DNA of 43,017 nt from Chloroflexota bacterium (GTDB lineage: Bacteria > Chloroflexota > Anaerolineae > 4572-78 > J111): positions 1 through 43,017 of the forward strand of contig BOKF01000067.1 of NCBI GenBank assembly GCA_016860845.1, read 5' to 3'. This document shows positions 7,784 through 15,233 of this stretch, in pieces. The translations under genes and the position numbers were made by a program. The notes beneath the pieces are model-generated. The model did no database searches. It was given only the letters and a program-made list of their open reading frames with translations, and had not been told where the DNA came from. Position 1 is the first letter of the stretch; the number at the start of each line of letters is the position of its first letter.

Positions 7784-9882
7784 ACTTCTGGTTCTTCAGG
7801 GGGCGAGATAAGGGGAATGGTGAGATAGAAGGTGCTGCCCAGGCCGGCAACGCCTTCGCTGTGAACGGAGATAGAGCCGCCATGCGCTTCGGCAGCCAGC
7901 TTACAGAAGGCCAGGCCCAGGCCGACCCCGGTCGGCGCATTCAGAGAGTGATCCACCCGGGAAAATTTATTGAAAATGCGGGCCTGGTCGGCTTTGCTAA
8001 TGCCCGAACCGTTATCTTTAACGGCAAAACGGAGGGTCTCTCCCTTTAAGGTGGTCGTGAGAGAAACCTGACCCTGAATGGGGGTGTATTTGATGGCATT
8101 ATCAACCAGATTGATCAGGACACGCCGGATCATACTCCGGTCAATCCAGACCTCGGGGAGATTTTCCGGGAGAGGGTTAAAAATAAGCTCCATTTCCTTG
8201 GATTCGGCGCGAGGCACTACTTGATCTTTGACAGCCTGAAGGGTTTCTTCCAGGTTGACCATGCTACGCTGCAAGTAAATTTCACCCGCTTCCAGGCGAC
8301 CTACATCCAGCATCGAGTCGATTAAATCCCGGACTTCCTGGCCACTGCGCTGGGCCAGGGTTAAAAAATTGTGGAGTCGAGGATTTTCCTCAAGAGAGGT
8401 GACGAGCATAGGCAGCAGCTCAATCATATTGATGAGATTACCCACCGGCCCGCGCAGGTCATGCACCAGCATGGCGATTAAATCCTGGCGCATGCGCTCG
8501 CTTTCTTTGCGGGTTGAAATATCCCGGCCAACCCATTGGACACATTCCTTGCCGGCATACTGGACATGCCGGGCATTAATTTCTAACGAAAGAGGCTGGC
8601 GGTAAGCGTCGAGTATGTCTAATTCCAGCAATACTTCTCGCCAGGCTCGTAAGCGCCGGGTATTTTCCAGCAAGCAGTCTCGCAAGTGGCGGTCAATCAA
8701 CAAAATATTGCTGCCGATTAATGCTTCTTTAGCCCGCCGCAGCATCTGGCAGGCTTTCCGGTTAACGCTGAGAATTTGGCCCTGATAGTCGGTAATCACA
8801 ATCATATCCGCACTATCTTCAAAAAGGATGGTATAACTATCCTCCAGGTTGCGCAAAAGGGTGACGGCCTGAGCATTAGCTACCGCCGTAGCGGCCTGGT
8901 CGGCAAAAGCGGCGACCTCATTTACATTTTCTTCAGTATAATTGTTCACGGTGTAGCTATCCACGGTTAGCATGCCAATGACTTCATCATGGGCAATTAA
9001 AGGCGCGCCAATCCAACTGCGTACTTTTTTGGAGGAGGAACTTTTTTTCCAACTCGGCTCGGCATCAACATCGTTGAGTAAGACGGGTCTTTTTTGCATG
9101 ACCGCACGGTAGTTAGGCCCGTCCACGCCCAAAGGCACGGTAACTTTGAGCGCATCTCTCATATCCTCAAACCCGCGCGCGGCCCGGACAGATAGAACCT
9201 CGTCTTCCAGCAGCATAATCGCGCTGCTGTCGTAATCAACCACCAGGGCCAATTGTTCTAAAATGAGATCAAGCGCCTCCTTTAAATCAAGGGTAGAATT
9301 GATGGTCCGGGCAACCGAGGCCAGCGTGTCGGCCAGACGATGGCGGTGCTGTTCAATTTTAAAAAGGCGGGCATTGGCAATGGCAAAGGCGGCCTGATCG
9401 GCAATAATGCGGAGCATGGATAGGTCGTCCTCGTCAAAGTAGTTGGGCTGGCTGGCTGTAACGATGAGCACCCCTATAAGCTGTTCCGGCAGTCGAATGG
9501 GGATTGAAATAGCGCTGCGTGATTTGGAGAGAGCGGACACGTCGTCATCTTTATACCACCGTTCGTCAGTCTCAGTGTCGTGAATCAGCACATCTTCTTG
9601 ATGCTTGATAACCCAGGCGATCAACCCCCGTTCCAGGATGGCCGCCAGGATTGGCCGGCTGCGCTGCTGAACTTTGAAGTTATCCTCGATAGAAAATAAG
9701 TTTTCAACCTTGCCCTGAGCGTCAAGCAGGAATAGACTGGCATTATGAGCGCCAACGGAGGCCACAGTTGCAGAGAGAACCCGCTGCAATACCTGGTCAA
9801 TCTCAAGTCGAGCACTAAACTCGCGCGTAACCAGGTATAAAAGATCTAGCCGTGAACGAATTCGAGGCGTATCAAGCTGCAT
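7780..9882 (-). CDS. GAF-GAF-PAS sensor histidine kinase
   Basis: This 700-residue cytoplasmic kinase lacks TM helices. Two GAF domains (about 22-174 and 190-340) and a PAS domain (about 345-455, TDYQGQILSVNRKACQMLRR) precede the catalytic core. The HisKA dimerisation helix contains the H-box MLVHDLRGPVGN, with His474 as predicted phospho-acceptor. The HATPase_c part shows the N-box NLVDNAIKYTP, DNGSGI and GVGLGLAFCK. All kinase boxes look intact. The GAF domains probably bind a small molecule, nucleotide or chromophore, but no chromophore Cys stands out. No response regulator is adjacent; the nearest in the window is at 42441-42878. The gene leads a two-gene unit with the methyltransferase. 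A weak AAGG site precedes the start. Confidence 0.9.
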   Translation of the reverse strand: MQLDTPRIRSRLDLLYLVTREFSARLEIDQVLQRVLSATVASVGAHNASLFLLDAQGKVENLFSIEDNFKVQQRSRPILAAILERGLIAWVIKHQEDVLIHDTETDERWYKDDDVSALSKSRSAISIPIRLPEQLIGVLIVTASQPNYFDEDDLSMLRIIADQAAFAIANARLFKIEQHRHRLADTLASVARTINSTLDLKEALDLILEQLALVVDYDSSAIMLLEDEVLSVRAARGFEDMRDALKVTVPLGVDGPNYRAVMQKRPVLLNDVDAEPSWKKSSSSKKVRSWIGAPLIAHDEVIGMLTVDSYTVNNYTEENVNEVAAFADQAATAVANAQAVTLLRNLEDSYTILFEDSADMIVITDYQGQILSVNRKACQMLRRAKEALIGSNILLIDRHLRDCLLENTRRLRAWREVLLELDILDAYRQPLSLEINARHVQYAGKECVQWVGRDISTRKESERMRQDLIAMLVHDLRGPVGNLINMIELLPMLVTSLEENPRLHNFLTLAQRSGQEVRDLIDSMLDVGRLEAGEIYLQRSMVNLEETLQAVKDQVVPRAESKEMELIFNPLPENLPEVWIDRSMIRRVLINLVDNAIKYTPIQGQVSLTTTLKGETLRFAVKDNGSGISKADQARIFNKFSRVDHSLNAPTGVGLGLAFCKLAAEAHGGSISVHSEGVAGLGSTFYLTIPLISPPEEPEV

Positions 9883-10032
9883 AACTTTGCCTTGAGGTAA
9901 AATTTGTTAATGTGTCAGGTGGATAAAAGTCTATTTGAAAACAAGGATTACAGTTCTCTCACTATTGATGTGGCGGGTCTGAGACTTTCCACCTTACGAT
10001 CTTTCCACGATGTTCAGGGCTGAAACGCTGCT

Positions 10033-11478
10033 TTACTTGAAGCTGCTCGCTTTCATGAACATCGTCGCCGGCAGATTAAAGCCGTGATTTCTCAAAGTAG
10101 GCTCACACTTGGGGCGCAAGCCAGCCGGTTCATGTTCCCCGATGACTTTGCCCTCTTCTTCGCCTTTTTCCACAAACTTAAAGATATCGGTCAAAACAGG
10201 CGTATCCCCTTCAATACCCTGCACTTCCGTGATATAGGTGATTTTGCGCGAGCCATCTCGCAGCCGGTTGACTTGCACAATCAAATTAATGGCTTTGGCA
10301 ATCTGGGTGCGGACAACCGTCAGCGGGAGATCAACTCCGGCCATCAACACCAGCGTTTCCAGGCGAGAAATACAATCGCGGGGGCTGTTGGAGTGGACGG
10401 TCGTCATGCTGCCGTCATGGCCGGTGTTCATCGCTTGCAGCATGTCCAGTGTTTCGCCGCTGCGGCACTCGCCGACGACAATGCGTTCAGGCCGCATGCG
10501 CAAGGCATTGACCACGCAGTCACGGACGGTAATAATGCCAGGGCTATCCGGGGTAGGCTTTTTAGTTTCCAGGCGGATCACATTTCGCTGCTTAAATTGC
10601 AGCTCGGCGGCATCTTCGATGGTCACGGTCCGCTCGCCATCGGGAATATAGCCGGAAAGACAGTTGATCAACGTTGTTTTACCAGAGCCGGTACCGCCCG
10701 ACACAATAATATTCATCCGGGAAACCACACACGCCTGCAAGAAGTCCGCCATGGATGAGGTGAGCGAGCCAAAACTGATCAGGTTGTCCATCGTCAACCG
10801 CTCTTTGGCAAATTTGCGGATGGTGATGTTCGGGCCATCAATGGCGCAGGGCCGCAGAACTGCATTTACCCGCGAACCATCGGGGAGGCGAGCATCAACC
10901 AGGGGATGGTCGGCGTCGGCCATGCGCCCCAGGGGTTTGACAATCCGTTTAATGACCCGTTCCACATGGTCATCATCCAGAAATTTGTACCCGGACTCGA
11001 CCAGCCCTTTGCCTTTGAGTTCGACAAAAACAATAAAAGGACTGTTGACCATAATTTCGCTGATGGCATCTGATCTGACAAATATTTCAAGCGGCCCATA
11101 ACCAAAGATTTCGTCCAGGACATTGGTGTAAAATTGCTCCTCGGTGACATCAGAGGGAATTTTAATATTGGCCCGCTGCAGCGCCTGCTGATAACGCTCA
11201 CGAATAACCTGCTCCCGTTCAGCCGTGCGAGGCAGCGGCAGGTCTAGTGGCACATCCGGGGCGATAGATTTGCGTAGATTGTCGGCCAGCCATAATTGCA
11301 GCCGCAGCCGTTCGGCCCGTCCGGCGCTAATAAAACCGCGCTGCATCGGCGTGTCAGGCGGCACAGGCTGTTCCAGCGGAATAATCAGGTTACCCGGCGC
11401 GGGGGCCGGTTTGACTTCTTCTTTGGGCTGGCTTTCTTTGACCCGCTTCAGGCTAGATAGAGAAGAAACGTTGCTCAT
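10033..11478 (-). CDS. CpaF/TadA-type secretion ATPase, orphan
   Basis: This 481-residue hexameric motor ATPase belongs to the CpaF/TadA branch of the type II/IV secretion ATPases, which power Flp/Tad pili. It has the N-terminal domain with YGPLE, the P-loop SGGTGSGKTT (about 260-269), a glutamate-rich Asp-box region EDAAEL, the Walker B region RPERIVVGECRSGE, and the His-box TGHDGSMTTVHSNS. All catalytic motifs are present. The first 30 residues are a Pro/Ala-rich tail. No tadB, tadC, tadZ or pilin gene is near, so its partners are encoded elsewhere or it has another role. The start follows AAGGAG, nine bases upstream, behind an extended -10 promoter. The family call is firm. Confidence 0.92.
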   Translation of the reverse strand: MSNVSSLSSLKRVKESQPKEEVKPAPAPGNLIIPLEQPVPPDTPMQRGFISAGRAERLRLQLWLADNLRKSIAPDVPLDLPLPRTAEREQVIRERYQQALQRANIKIPSDVTEEQFYTNVLDEIFGYGPLEIFVRSDAISEIMVNSPFIVFVELKGKGLVESGYKFLDDDHVERVIKRIVKPLGRMADADHPLVDARLPDGSRVNAVLRPCAIDGPNITIRKFAKERLTMDNLISFGSLTSSMADFLQACVVSRMNIIVSGGTGSGKTTLINCLSGYIPDGERTVTIEDAAELQFKQRNVIRLETKKPTPDSPGIITVRDCVVNALRMRPERIVVGECRSGETLDMLQAMNTGHDGSMTTVHSNSPRDCISRLETLVLMAGVDLPLTVVRTQIAKAINLIVQVNRLRDGSRKITYITEVQGIEGDTPVLTDIFKFVEKGEEEGKVIGEHEPAGLRPKCEPTLRNHGFNLPATMFMKASSFK

Positions 11479-11564
11479 TAGGTGACTCCTTGTAGATGTT
11501 GGCAGAAATGAATATCGGTGATGGGGTCTGCCCTTACCGGGCCAGATAACTCCTGAACACGCTC

Positions 11565-11573
11565 ATTATAGCA
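11565..11573 (-). promoter_or_regulatory. Extended -10 promoter of the cpaF-like gene
   Basis: On the minus strand the sequence reads TGCTATAAT, a perfect -10 with the TGn extension. No clear -35 lies at the right spacing. The 5' leader would be about 80 nt. Confidence 0.55.
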
Positions 11574-11639
11574 TGACTCGTCAAGGGGACATAGTAGCTT
11601 AAGGTACTAATTTCCATAAATCACCAAGTGAGGAGCTAA

Positions 11640-11675
11640 CATCCTCAGATGCGGTCCGTTCAGCATCTCAGGATG
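11640..11675. repeat. Hairpin between cpaF-like and M1 peptidase genes
   Basis: CATCCTCAGATGC (11640-11652) and GCATCTCAGGATG (11663-11675) form 13-bp arms with one mismatch and a 10-nt loop. It lies upstream of the cpaF-like gene and downstream of the M1 gene. It may terminate the latter, though no T run follows. Confidence 0.5.
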
Positions 11676-11707
11676 CCTCACTCTTCGAAATTGTAAGTTG
11701 CTGGATC

Positions 11708-13384
11708 TCATTTTTGCAGCCAGGTCTCGATCAACGGTTCAACATCCCGGCCCGAAACCTGTTCGATCACGGCAAATAAGTCATCAGGCCGGGCAATTTT
11801 GTACTTGTACTCGGCAAAATAGGTCTGCATGATCTTAAAGTAAATCTCATCGCCCACCTCCTGGCGGAGGGCATTAAAAAAGAGCGGCCCCTTACCATAA
11901 ACGATCGCTCCGTACTGGCTCTGTGAAAAATCGGCCACCCGACCGATGACGGCCCGATCCTGGCCCTGACTTTTGATCTGCTCATAGGGTCCAAAAAACA
12001 GCATCTGCATGATCTCTTTTGCGTTTTCCGATCCCTCAGCCGTTTCCAAGTAGAGCGTGGCGCTGTAACTGGTCAATGATTCGTCGAGCCAGGGATTGTC
12101 CACCTGGTCGTTGCCGACTAGCCCGTACCACCATTGATGAGCTGCTTCATGCCCCACTACGTACCCAAAAAAGCTACCCGTCTCCTCATAAATCCACTGT
12201 GCCACGACTATCACCCCTGGATACTCCACCCCACCGGCCGTCGTTGGCGTGGCCGCCACATCGAACTCGGCGTAGGGGTAGCGGCCAAACCGCTCGTTGA
12301 ACACCCGCAGCGAGTCGACGGCGTAGCGCAGGGCTAATTTGCCCCCCTCTGCCATTTCAGGCGGGTAGTAGCTGTTAACCACGGTGCCCTCCACCGTCTG
12401 GCTGATCACCGCGAAGTCGGCCCGGGCCACGATGTAAAAATCACGCATCGGCCCGGAGGCCAGGGAGAGGGTTTGGCTGCCGTCGGAGTTGGACCTGCTT
12501 TGCAGCAAACTGCCGGAAGCAGCAACTACCAGCGGTTCCGGCACGGTCAGTTCGATCCGATAGAGGGAAGTGTCCAGGTAGGTAGCATCGCCATAGGCCG
12601 GCGGAATCTCGATATTCCAACCCGTTTCGTCGTAGACGGCAATTGCCGGGTAAAATCCGGCCAGGGCAATTGTATTTTCGCTGGCAGAAAAGATGTTGTA
12701 GCCCTGCCGGGTTTGCCCAGGTACGTTGGCCTGATAGCTCAACGTGATGTCGGTGGCCGCGCCGGGCAGCAGCGGTTGTCCCAGCGGGACACGCAAAGCC
12801 GAATTTTTTGCCTCTAATTCGGGCTGGACTGGTTGGCCGTCAACGACAACTGTATCAATGCTCATTTTGCCGTCGTATCCGGGCAGGTTGGGGTAAAGGC
12901 GAAAGTAGACTTCGGAGAGGGGCACATTTTCCGTATTGGTATAGCAGACCTGCTCCTGCCCCTTTAAGTGTAGACCCTCCTCGCTCAGTAAACTATCTTT
13001 AGGCCACTCCAGTTCAATTTCCAGATAATAGCGGCTGGCTCCCGCTGCGGCAACACTCTCTACATCGGCGGCAAATTCTGGCAGCATGGCCTGCCGGTAG
13101 GGAGCTAAATCGGTAAAATCGAATGCGACCGGCGCGGCAAGATCAGCCTCCACAGTAGCCGGCGAGTTGGTGGGTGGAGGTGGTGGGGGTGAGGGGGTCG
13201 GGGGTACAGAGGTCGGAGATGTAGTGGGAGAGGGCAAGGGAGTCGGGGAAGGCTGGCGGGTTGGCGCTGGTGTTGCCGTTGGTTCAGGCACATTGGCGAC
13301 AAGGGTGCAGGCCAACATACCCAGTAAGAAAACAATAATAATGAGGAGAAGCGTTTTAACAGGTTTATTGAATGGATTGTGCAT
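11708..13384 (-). CDS. M1-family metallopeptidase lipoprotein
   Basis: This 558-residue protein is predicted to be an exported, lipid-anchored zinc aminopeptidase-like enzyme. A basic N-terminus and a hydrophobic run end in a lipobox (LGMLAC), followed by a Pro/Thr/Ser-rich linker of about 45 residues. The N-terminal M1 beta-domain follows, then the catalytic motif HEAAH with the third zinc ligand Glu 18 residues later (LDESLTSY), and a helical C-terminus. I chose the ATG at 13384 because it gives a normal signal peptide and lies 10 nt after a TATAAT. A longer reading from 13450 would run through a GTCATTTCGA repeat. The YPGVIV stretch replaces the usual GAMEN exopeptidase loop, so substrate choice is uncertain. 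A paralogue lies at 24871-26445. Confidence 0.85.
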   Translation of the reverse strand: MHNPFNKPVKTLLLIIIVFLLGMLACTLVANVPEPTATPAPTRQPSPTPLPSPTTSPTSVPPTPSPPPPPPTNSPATVEADLAAPVAFDFTDLAPYRQAMLPEFAADVESVAAAGASRYYLEIELEWPKDSLLSEEGLHLKGQEQVCYTNTENVPLSEVYFRLYPNLPGYDGKMSIDTVVVDGQPVQPELEAKNSALRVPLGQPLLPGAATDITLSYQANVPGQTRQGYNIFSASENTIALAGFYPAIAVYDETGWNIEIPPAYGDATYLDTSLYRIELTVPEPLVVAASGSLLQSRSNSDGSQTLSLASGPMRDFYIVARADFAVISQTVEGTVVNSYYPPEMAEGGKLALRYAVDSLRVFNERFGRYPYAEFDVAATPTTAGGVEYPGVIVVAQWIYEETGSFFGYVVGHEAAHQWWYGLVGNDQVDNPWLDESLTSYSATLYLETAEGSENAKEIMQMLFFGPYEQIKSQGQDRAVIGRVADFSQSQYGAIVYGKGPLFFNALRQEVGDEIYFKIMQTYFAEYKYKIARPDDLFAVIEQVSGRDVEPLIETWLQK

Positions 13385-13394
13385 AACGTATCTA

Positions 13395-13400
13395 ATTATA
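13395..13400 (-). promoter_or_regulatory. -10 box of the first M1 peptidase gene
   Basis: A perfect TATAAT on the minus strand lies 10 nt before the ATG at 13384. The predicted transcript would have almost no 5' leader. A GGAGGAG further upstream is too far away, and would not be transcribed if this promoter is used. Confidence 0.5.
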
Positions 13401-13430
13401 GCCAATCTCCTCCAGGCTCGAAATGACCCC
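13401..13430 (-). repeat. Single GTCATTTCGA repeat upstream of the M1 gene
   Basis: GTCATTTCGA on the minus strand (13418-13427) is followed by a GGAG-containing tail. It matches the left arm of the repeat pair at 14379-14485. This copy is unpaired and abuts the TATAAT of the M1 promoter. Confidence 0.5.
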
Positions 13431-13458
13431 GGCTGTCTTGGAGTTTTCATTCTTGCGC

Positions 13459-13487
13459 TTGTGATTTGTTCTTCAGGATGTTAAAAT
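13459..13487 (+). promoter_or_regulatory. Promoter of the molybdenum-storage-like gene
   Basis: TTGTGA (13459-13464), a 17-bp spacer and TAAAAT (13482-13487), the last preceded by TGT as an extended -10. Transcription would start near 13494, giving a leader of about 45 nt. Confidence 0.5.
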
Positions 13488-13538
13488 GTCCGGCATTATT
13501 GGCTGAGCTTTGAATCTTGGTTTAATTGGGAGGAATGG

Positions 13539-14366
13539 ATGACGCTTGAGCGTGATGAAAGTGGACGCCTGCACATTGTTTCGCCGCTGATGGGCGAGTC
13601 GCTGATGGACAAATCGCTGCTGGCCAGCACCGACACCGGGCCGGTTTACCGCCCCCTGCCCGACCTGACGGTTGTTAAAGTAGGCGGGCAGAGTGTCATT
13701 GACCGGGGGCGCAGCGCCCTGCTGCCCATTTTGGATGAACTGGTAGCTGCCCGGCAGTCGCACAAAATTGTTATCACCACCGGCGGCGGCACCCGCGCCC
13801 GGCACGCCTATGCCATAGCGATGGATTTGGGGATGCCGACCGGGGTGATGGCCCGCCTGGGTTCCAGCATCAGCGAGCAAAATGCGCTGATGGTCGCGGT
13901 GCTGCTGAGCCAGCGCGGCGGCATCAAAATTGGGCATGATGATTTGCCCAAACTGGCCCAATACCTGACCCTGGGCTGCCTGCCGGTGGTCCATGCCATG
14001 CCGCCCTACGGCCTATTCGAGCGGCCCCCGGCTTTGGGCCGCATCCCTCCCCACCGCACCGACGCGGGGGCTTTTTTGCTGGCTGAGGTCATGGGCGCGC
14101 GGCGCTGCATTTTGATCAAAGATGAGCAGGGACTTTACACCGCCGACCCCAAAAAGGACCCGGCGGCCCACTTCATCCCGGAGATAGAGGTCAACGAGCT
14201 GCTGGCCCGCGATTTGGAAGATTTGGCCGTGGAGCGCAGCATGCTCGAAGCGCTGCGCGATGCCCGCAGTCTGCACGAGGTTTTCATTGTCAACGGTCTG
14301 GAGCGTGGCAACATCACCCGTGCGATCGCCGGAGAGCACGTCGGCACGCGGATATACAAAGGATAA
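13539..14366 (+). CDS. Molybdenum storage protein-like amino-acid kinase
   Basis: This 275-residue protein has the amino-acid kinase fold and most resembles the MosA/MosB subunits of Azotobacter molybdenum storage protein, which hydrolyse ATP to pack polyoxomolybdate into a protein cage. Evidence is the opening HIVSPLMGESLMDKSLLA, the first nucleotide-binding strand VVKVGGQSVIDRG, TTGGGTRARH, then RIPPHRTDAGAFLLAEVMGA and DEQGLYTADP, ending with VNGLERGNITRAIAGEHVGT. These match Mos subunits better than UMP kinase, which lacks the PPHR-DAGAF block. Whether it stores Mo or W is inferred. Only one subunit gene is present, so a homo-oligomer is likely. The start follows GGGAGG by five bases; an out-of-frame ATG lies 4 nt earlier. 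Confidence 0.85.
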   Translation: MTLERDESGRLHIVSPLMGESLMDKSLLASTDTGPVYRPLPDLTVVKVGGQSVIDRGRSALLPILDELVAARQSHKIVITTGGGTRARHAYAIAMDLGMPTGVMARLGSSISEQNALMVAVLLSQRGGIKIGHDDLPKLAQYLTLGCLPVVHAMPPYGLFERPPALGRIPPHRTDAGAFLLAEVMGARRCILIKDEQGLYTADPKKDPAAHFIPEIEVNELLARDLEDLAVERSMLEALRDARSLHEVFIVNGLERGNITRAIAGEHVGTRIYKG

Positions 14367-14378
14367 CTTTTCAGATAT

Positions 14379-14485
14379 GTCATTTCGACCGAAGGGAGAA
14401 ATCCCTACAGTCTTACATTTACCCAGCCAAGATCATTTTAATTGTTGCCTTGCAGGGATTTCTCGGCCCTTGGCCTCGAAATGAC
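14379..14485. repeat. GTCATTTCGA inverted repeat pair
   Basis: GTCATTTCGA (14379-14388) and its reverse complement (14476-14485) bracket about 87 bp. Inside, GAGAAATCCCT (14396-14406) pairs perfectly with AGGGATTTCTC (14454-14464). This dispersed repeat type is familiar from many environmental bacterial genomes. It lies at a convergent junction and may end both transcripts. Confidence 0.7.
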
Positions 14486-14500
14486 ATGATGCGTGAGCAG

Positions 14501-14908
14501 CTACTTTTCCCGAATTGCCGAACTGCCGCATTTAGGACAGGTCTGTGGCTGGCCCTGGCCGCTGCCGTGAACAATATCCCAATCGTGGCCGCACCCGGCG
14601 CAGTGCCAGCGGACAGCCATCACCCGAAAGGTGCCGCCTTCGATGTGCAGGGCCGCCCCATTGACCAGAGCCAGGGCGACTTTACGTCTGGCTTCGGTCA
14701 CCAGGCGTTGAAAGGTCGAGCGGGAGACGTTCATTTGGGCAGCAGCATCGGCCTGGTGCTGGCCTTCCAGGTCGGCCAGGCGGAGCGCCTCCAGTTCCTC
14801 GTGCAGCAGCGTGACCTGCTCCAGCCGTTCCAGGGTCAACCCGACGGGTTTGAAAATTGCCGGCTGTGGTTCGCGGCGCAGGCGACGCCACTTGCGCGGG
14901 CGGGGCAT
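14501..14908 (-). CDS. DUF134-family HTH regulator with zinc ribbon
   Basis: This 135-residue protein begins MPRPRKWRRL, the signature start of DUF134. Residues about 23-82 form a sigma-70-region-4-like helix-turn-helix, including AAAQMNVSRSTFQRLVTEAR. The C-terminal part is a zinc ribbon with CAGCGHDW and CPKCGS, four Cys in two CxxC pairs. Members are presumed DNA-binding regulators and often occur near metal or cofactor genes; a direct target is not established. Here it lies 5 bp after the 81-residue gene, on the same transcript, and faces the Mo-storage-like gene. It is the obvious candidate to bind the palindrome upstream of this operon at 15185-15214, which would be autoregulation. The DUF134 call is firm; the operator link is inferred. 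Confidence 0.85.
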   Translation of the reverse strand: MPRPRKWRRLRREPQPAIFKPVGLTLERLEQVTLLHEELEALRLADLEGQHQADAAAQMNVSRSTFQRLVTEARRKVALALVNGAALHIEGGTFRVMAVRWHCAGCGHDWDIVHGSGQGQPQTCPKCGSSAIREK

Positions 14909-14913
14909 GGGGA

Positions 14914-15159
14914 TTAGTCCTCGGACTGGTGTCTGCGGCGGCGGCGCTCGCCCTTGCCCTGGCCTTTGGTTTCGTCGCCCCCCTGGGGTAGAATCACAAC
15001 TTCAGCGCCAACACTTTGAGCAATCGCTTCCAACTCGCTGCGGCGCACGTGGGGCTTGAAAACTTTCAGGTCGCTGCCTTCAACGCCAATGATCGCAAAG
15101 CGAGGCCGGCCGGCTAATTCGCCAACATGATGGCGCTCACGGACAAAAATCTTAGCCAT
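14914..15159 (-). CDS. Small conserved-looking protein of unknown function (81 aa)
   Basis: This is a soluble 81-residue protein that I do not recognise. It starts MAKIFVRERHHVGELAGRP, continues with alternating strand and helix (FAIIGVEGSDLKVFKPHVRR, SELEAIAQSVGAEVVILPQG), and ends in a highly basic Arg/Lys tail. This suggests one small alpha/beta domain with a nucleic-acid-binding or flexible tail. I chose the ATG at 15159 because AAGGAAAA lies eight bases upstream; an extended frame upstream would cross the palindrome. It is the first gene of an operon with the DUF134 regulator, 5 bp apart, and is divergent from the TiaS-like gene. The conserved-looking core and tight operon argue that it is a real gene. 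Confidence 0.7.
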   Translation of the reverse strand: MAKIFVRERHHVGELAGRPRFAIIGVEGSDLKVFKPHVRRSELEAIAQSVGAEVVILPQGGDETKGQGKGERRRRRHQSED

Positions 15160-15184
15160 GTTTGATTTTCCTTTCTTTTCCAGA

Positions 15185-15214
15185 AATAGTTTTGGGTATA
15201 TACCCAAAACTATT
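15185..15214. promoter_or_regulatory. Perfect 30-bp palindrome between divergent genes
   Basis: The half-site AATAGTTTTGGGTAT is followed immediately by its exact reverse complement, giving 15 + 15 bp without a mismatch. It sits 25 bp from the start of the 81-residue gene and 19 bp from the TiaS-like gene. The centre is TATATA, so it could hold -10 elements for both directions. It reads as an operator for a dimeric regulator; the DUF134 protein is the local candidate. Confidence 0.7.
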
Positions 15215-15233
15215 ATACCGGAGGATTTTATTG

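Noticed and set aside
13384..13450. Longer start for the first M1 peptidase
   Set aside because: It would translate through a GTCATTTCGA repeat and the TATAAT box and spoil the signal peptide.
13539..14366. UMP kinase (pyrH)
   Set aside because: The amino-acid kinase fold fits, but the HIVSPL start and RIPPHRTDAGAFLLAE block match molybdenum storage subunits, and pyrH neighbours (frr, tsf) are absent.
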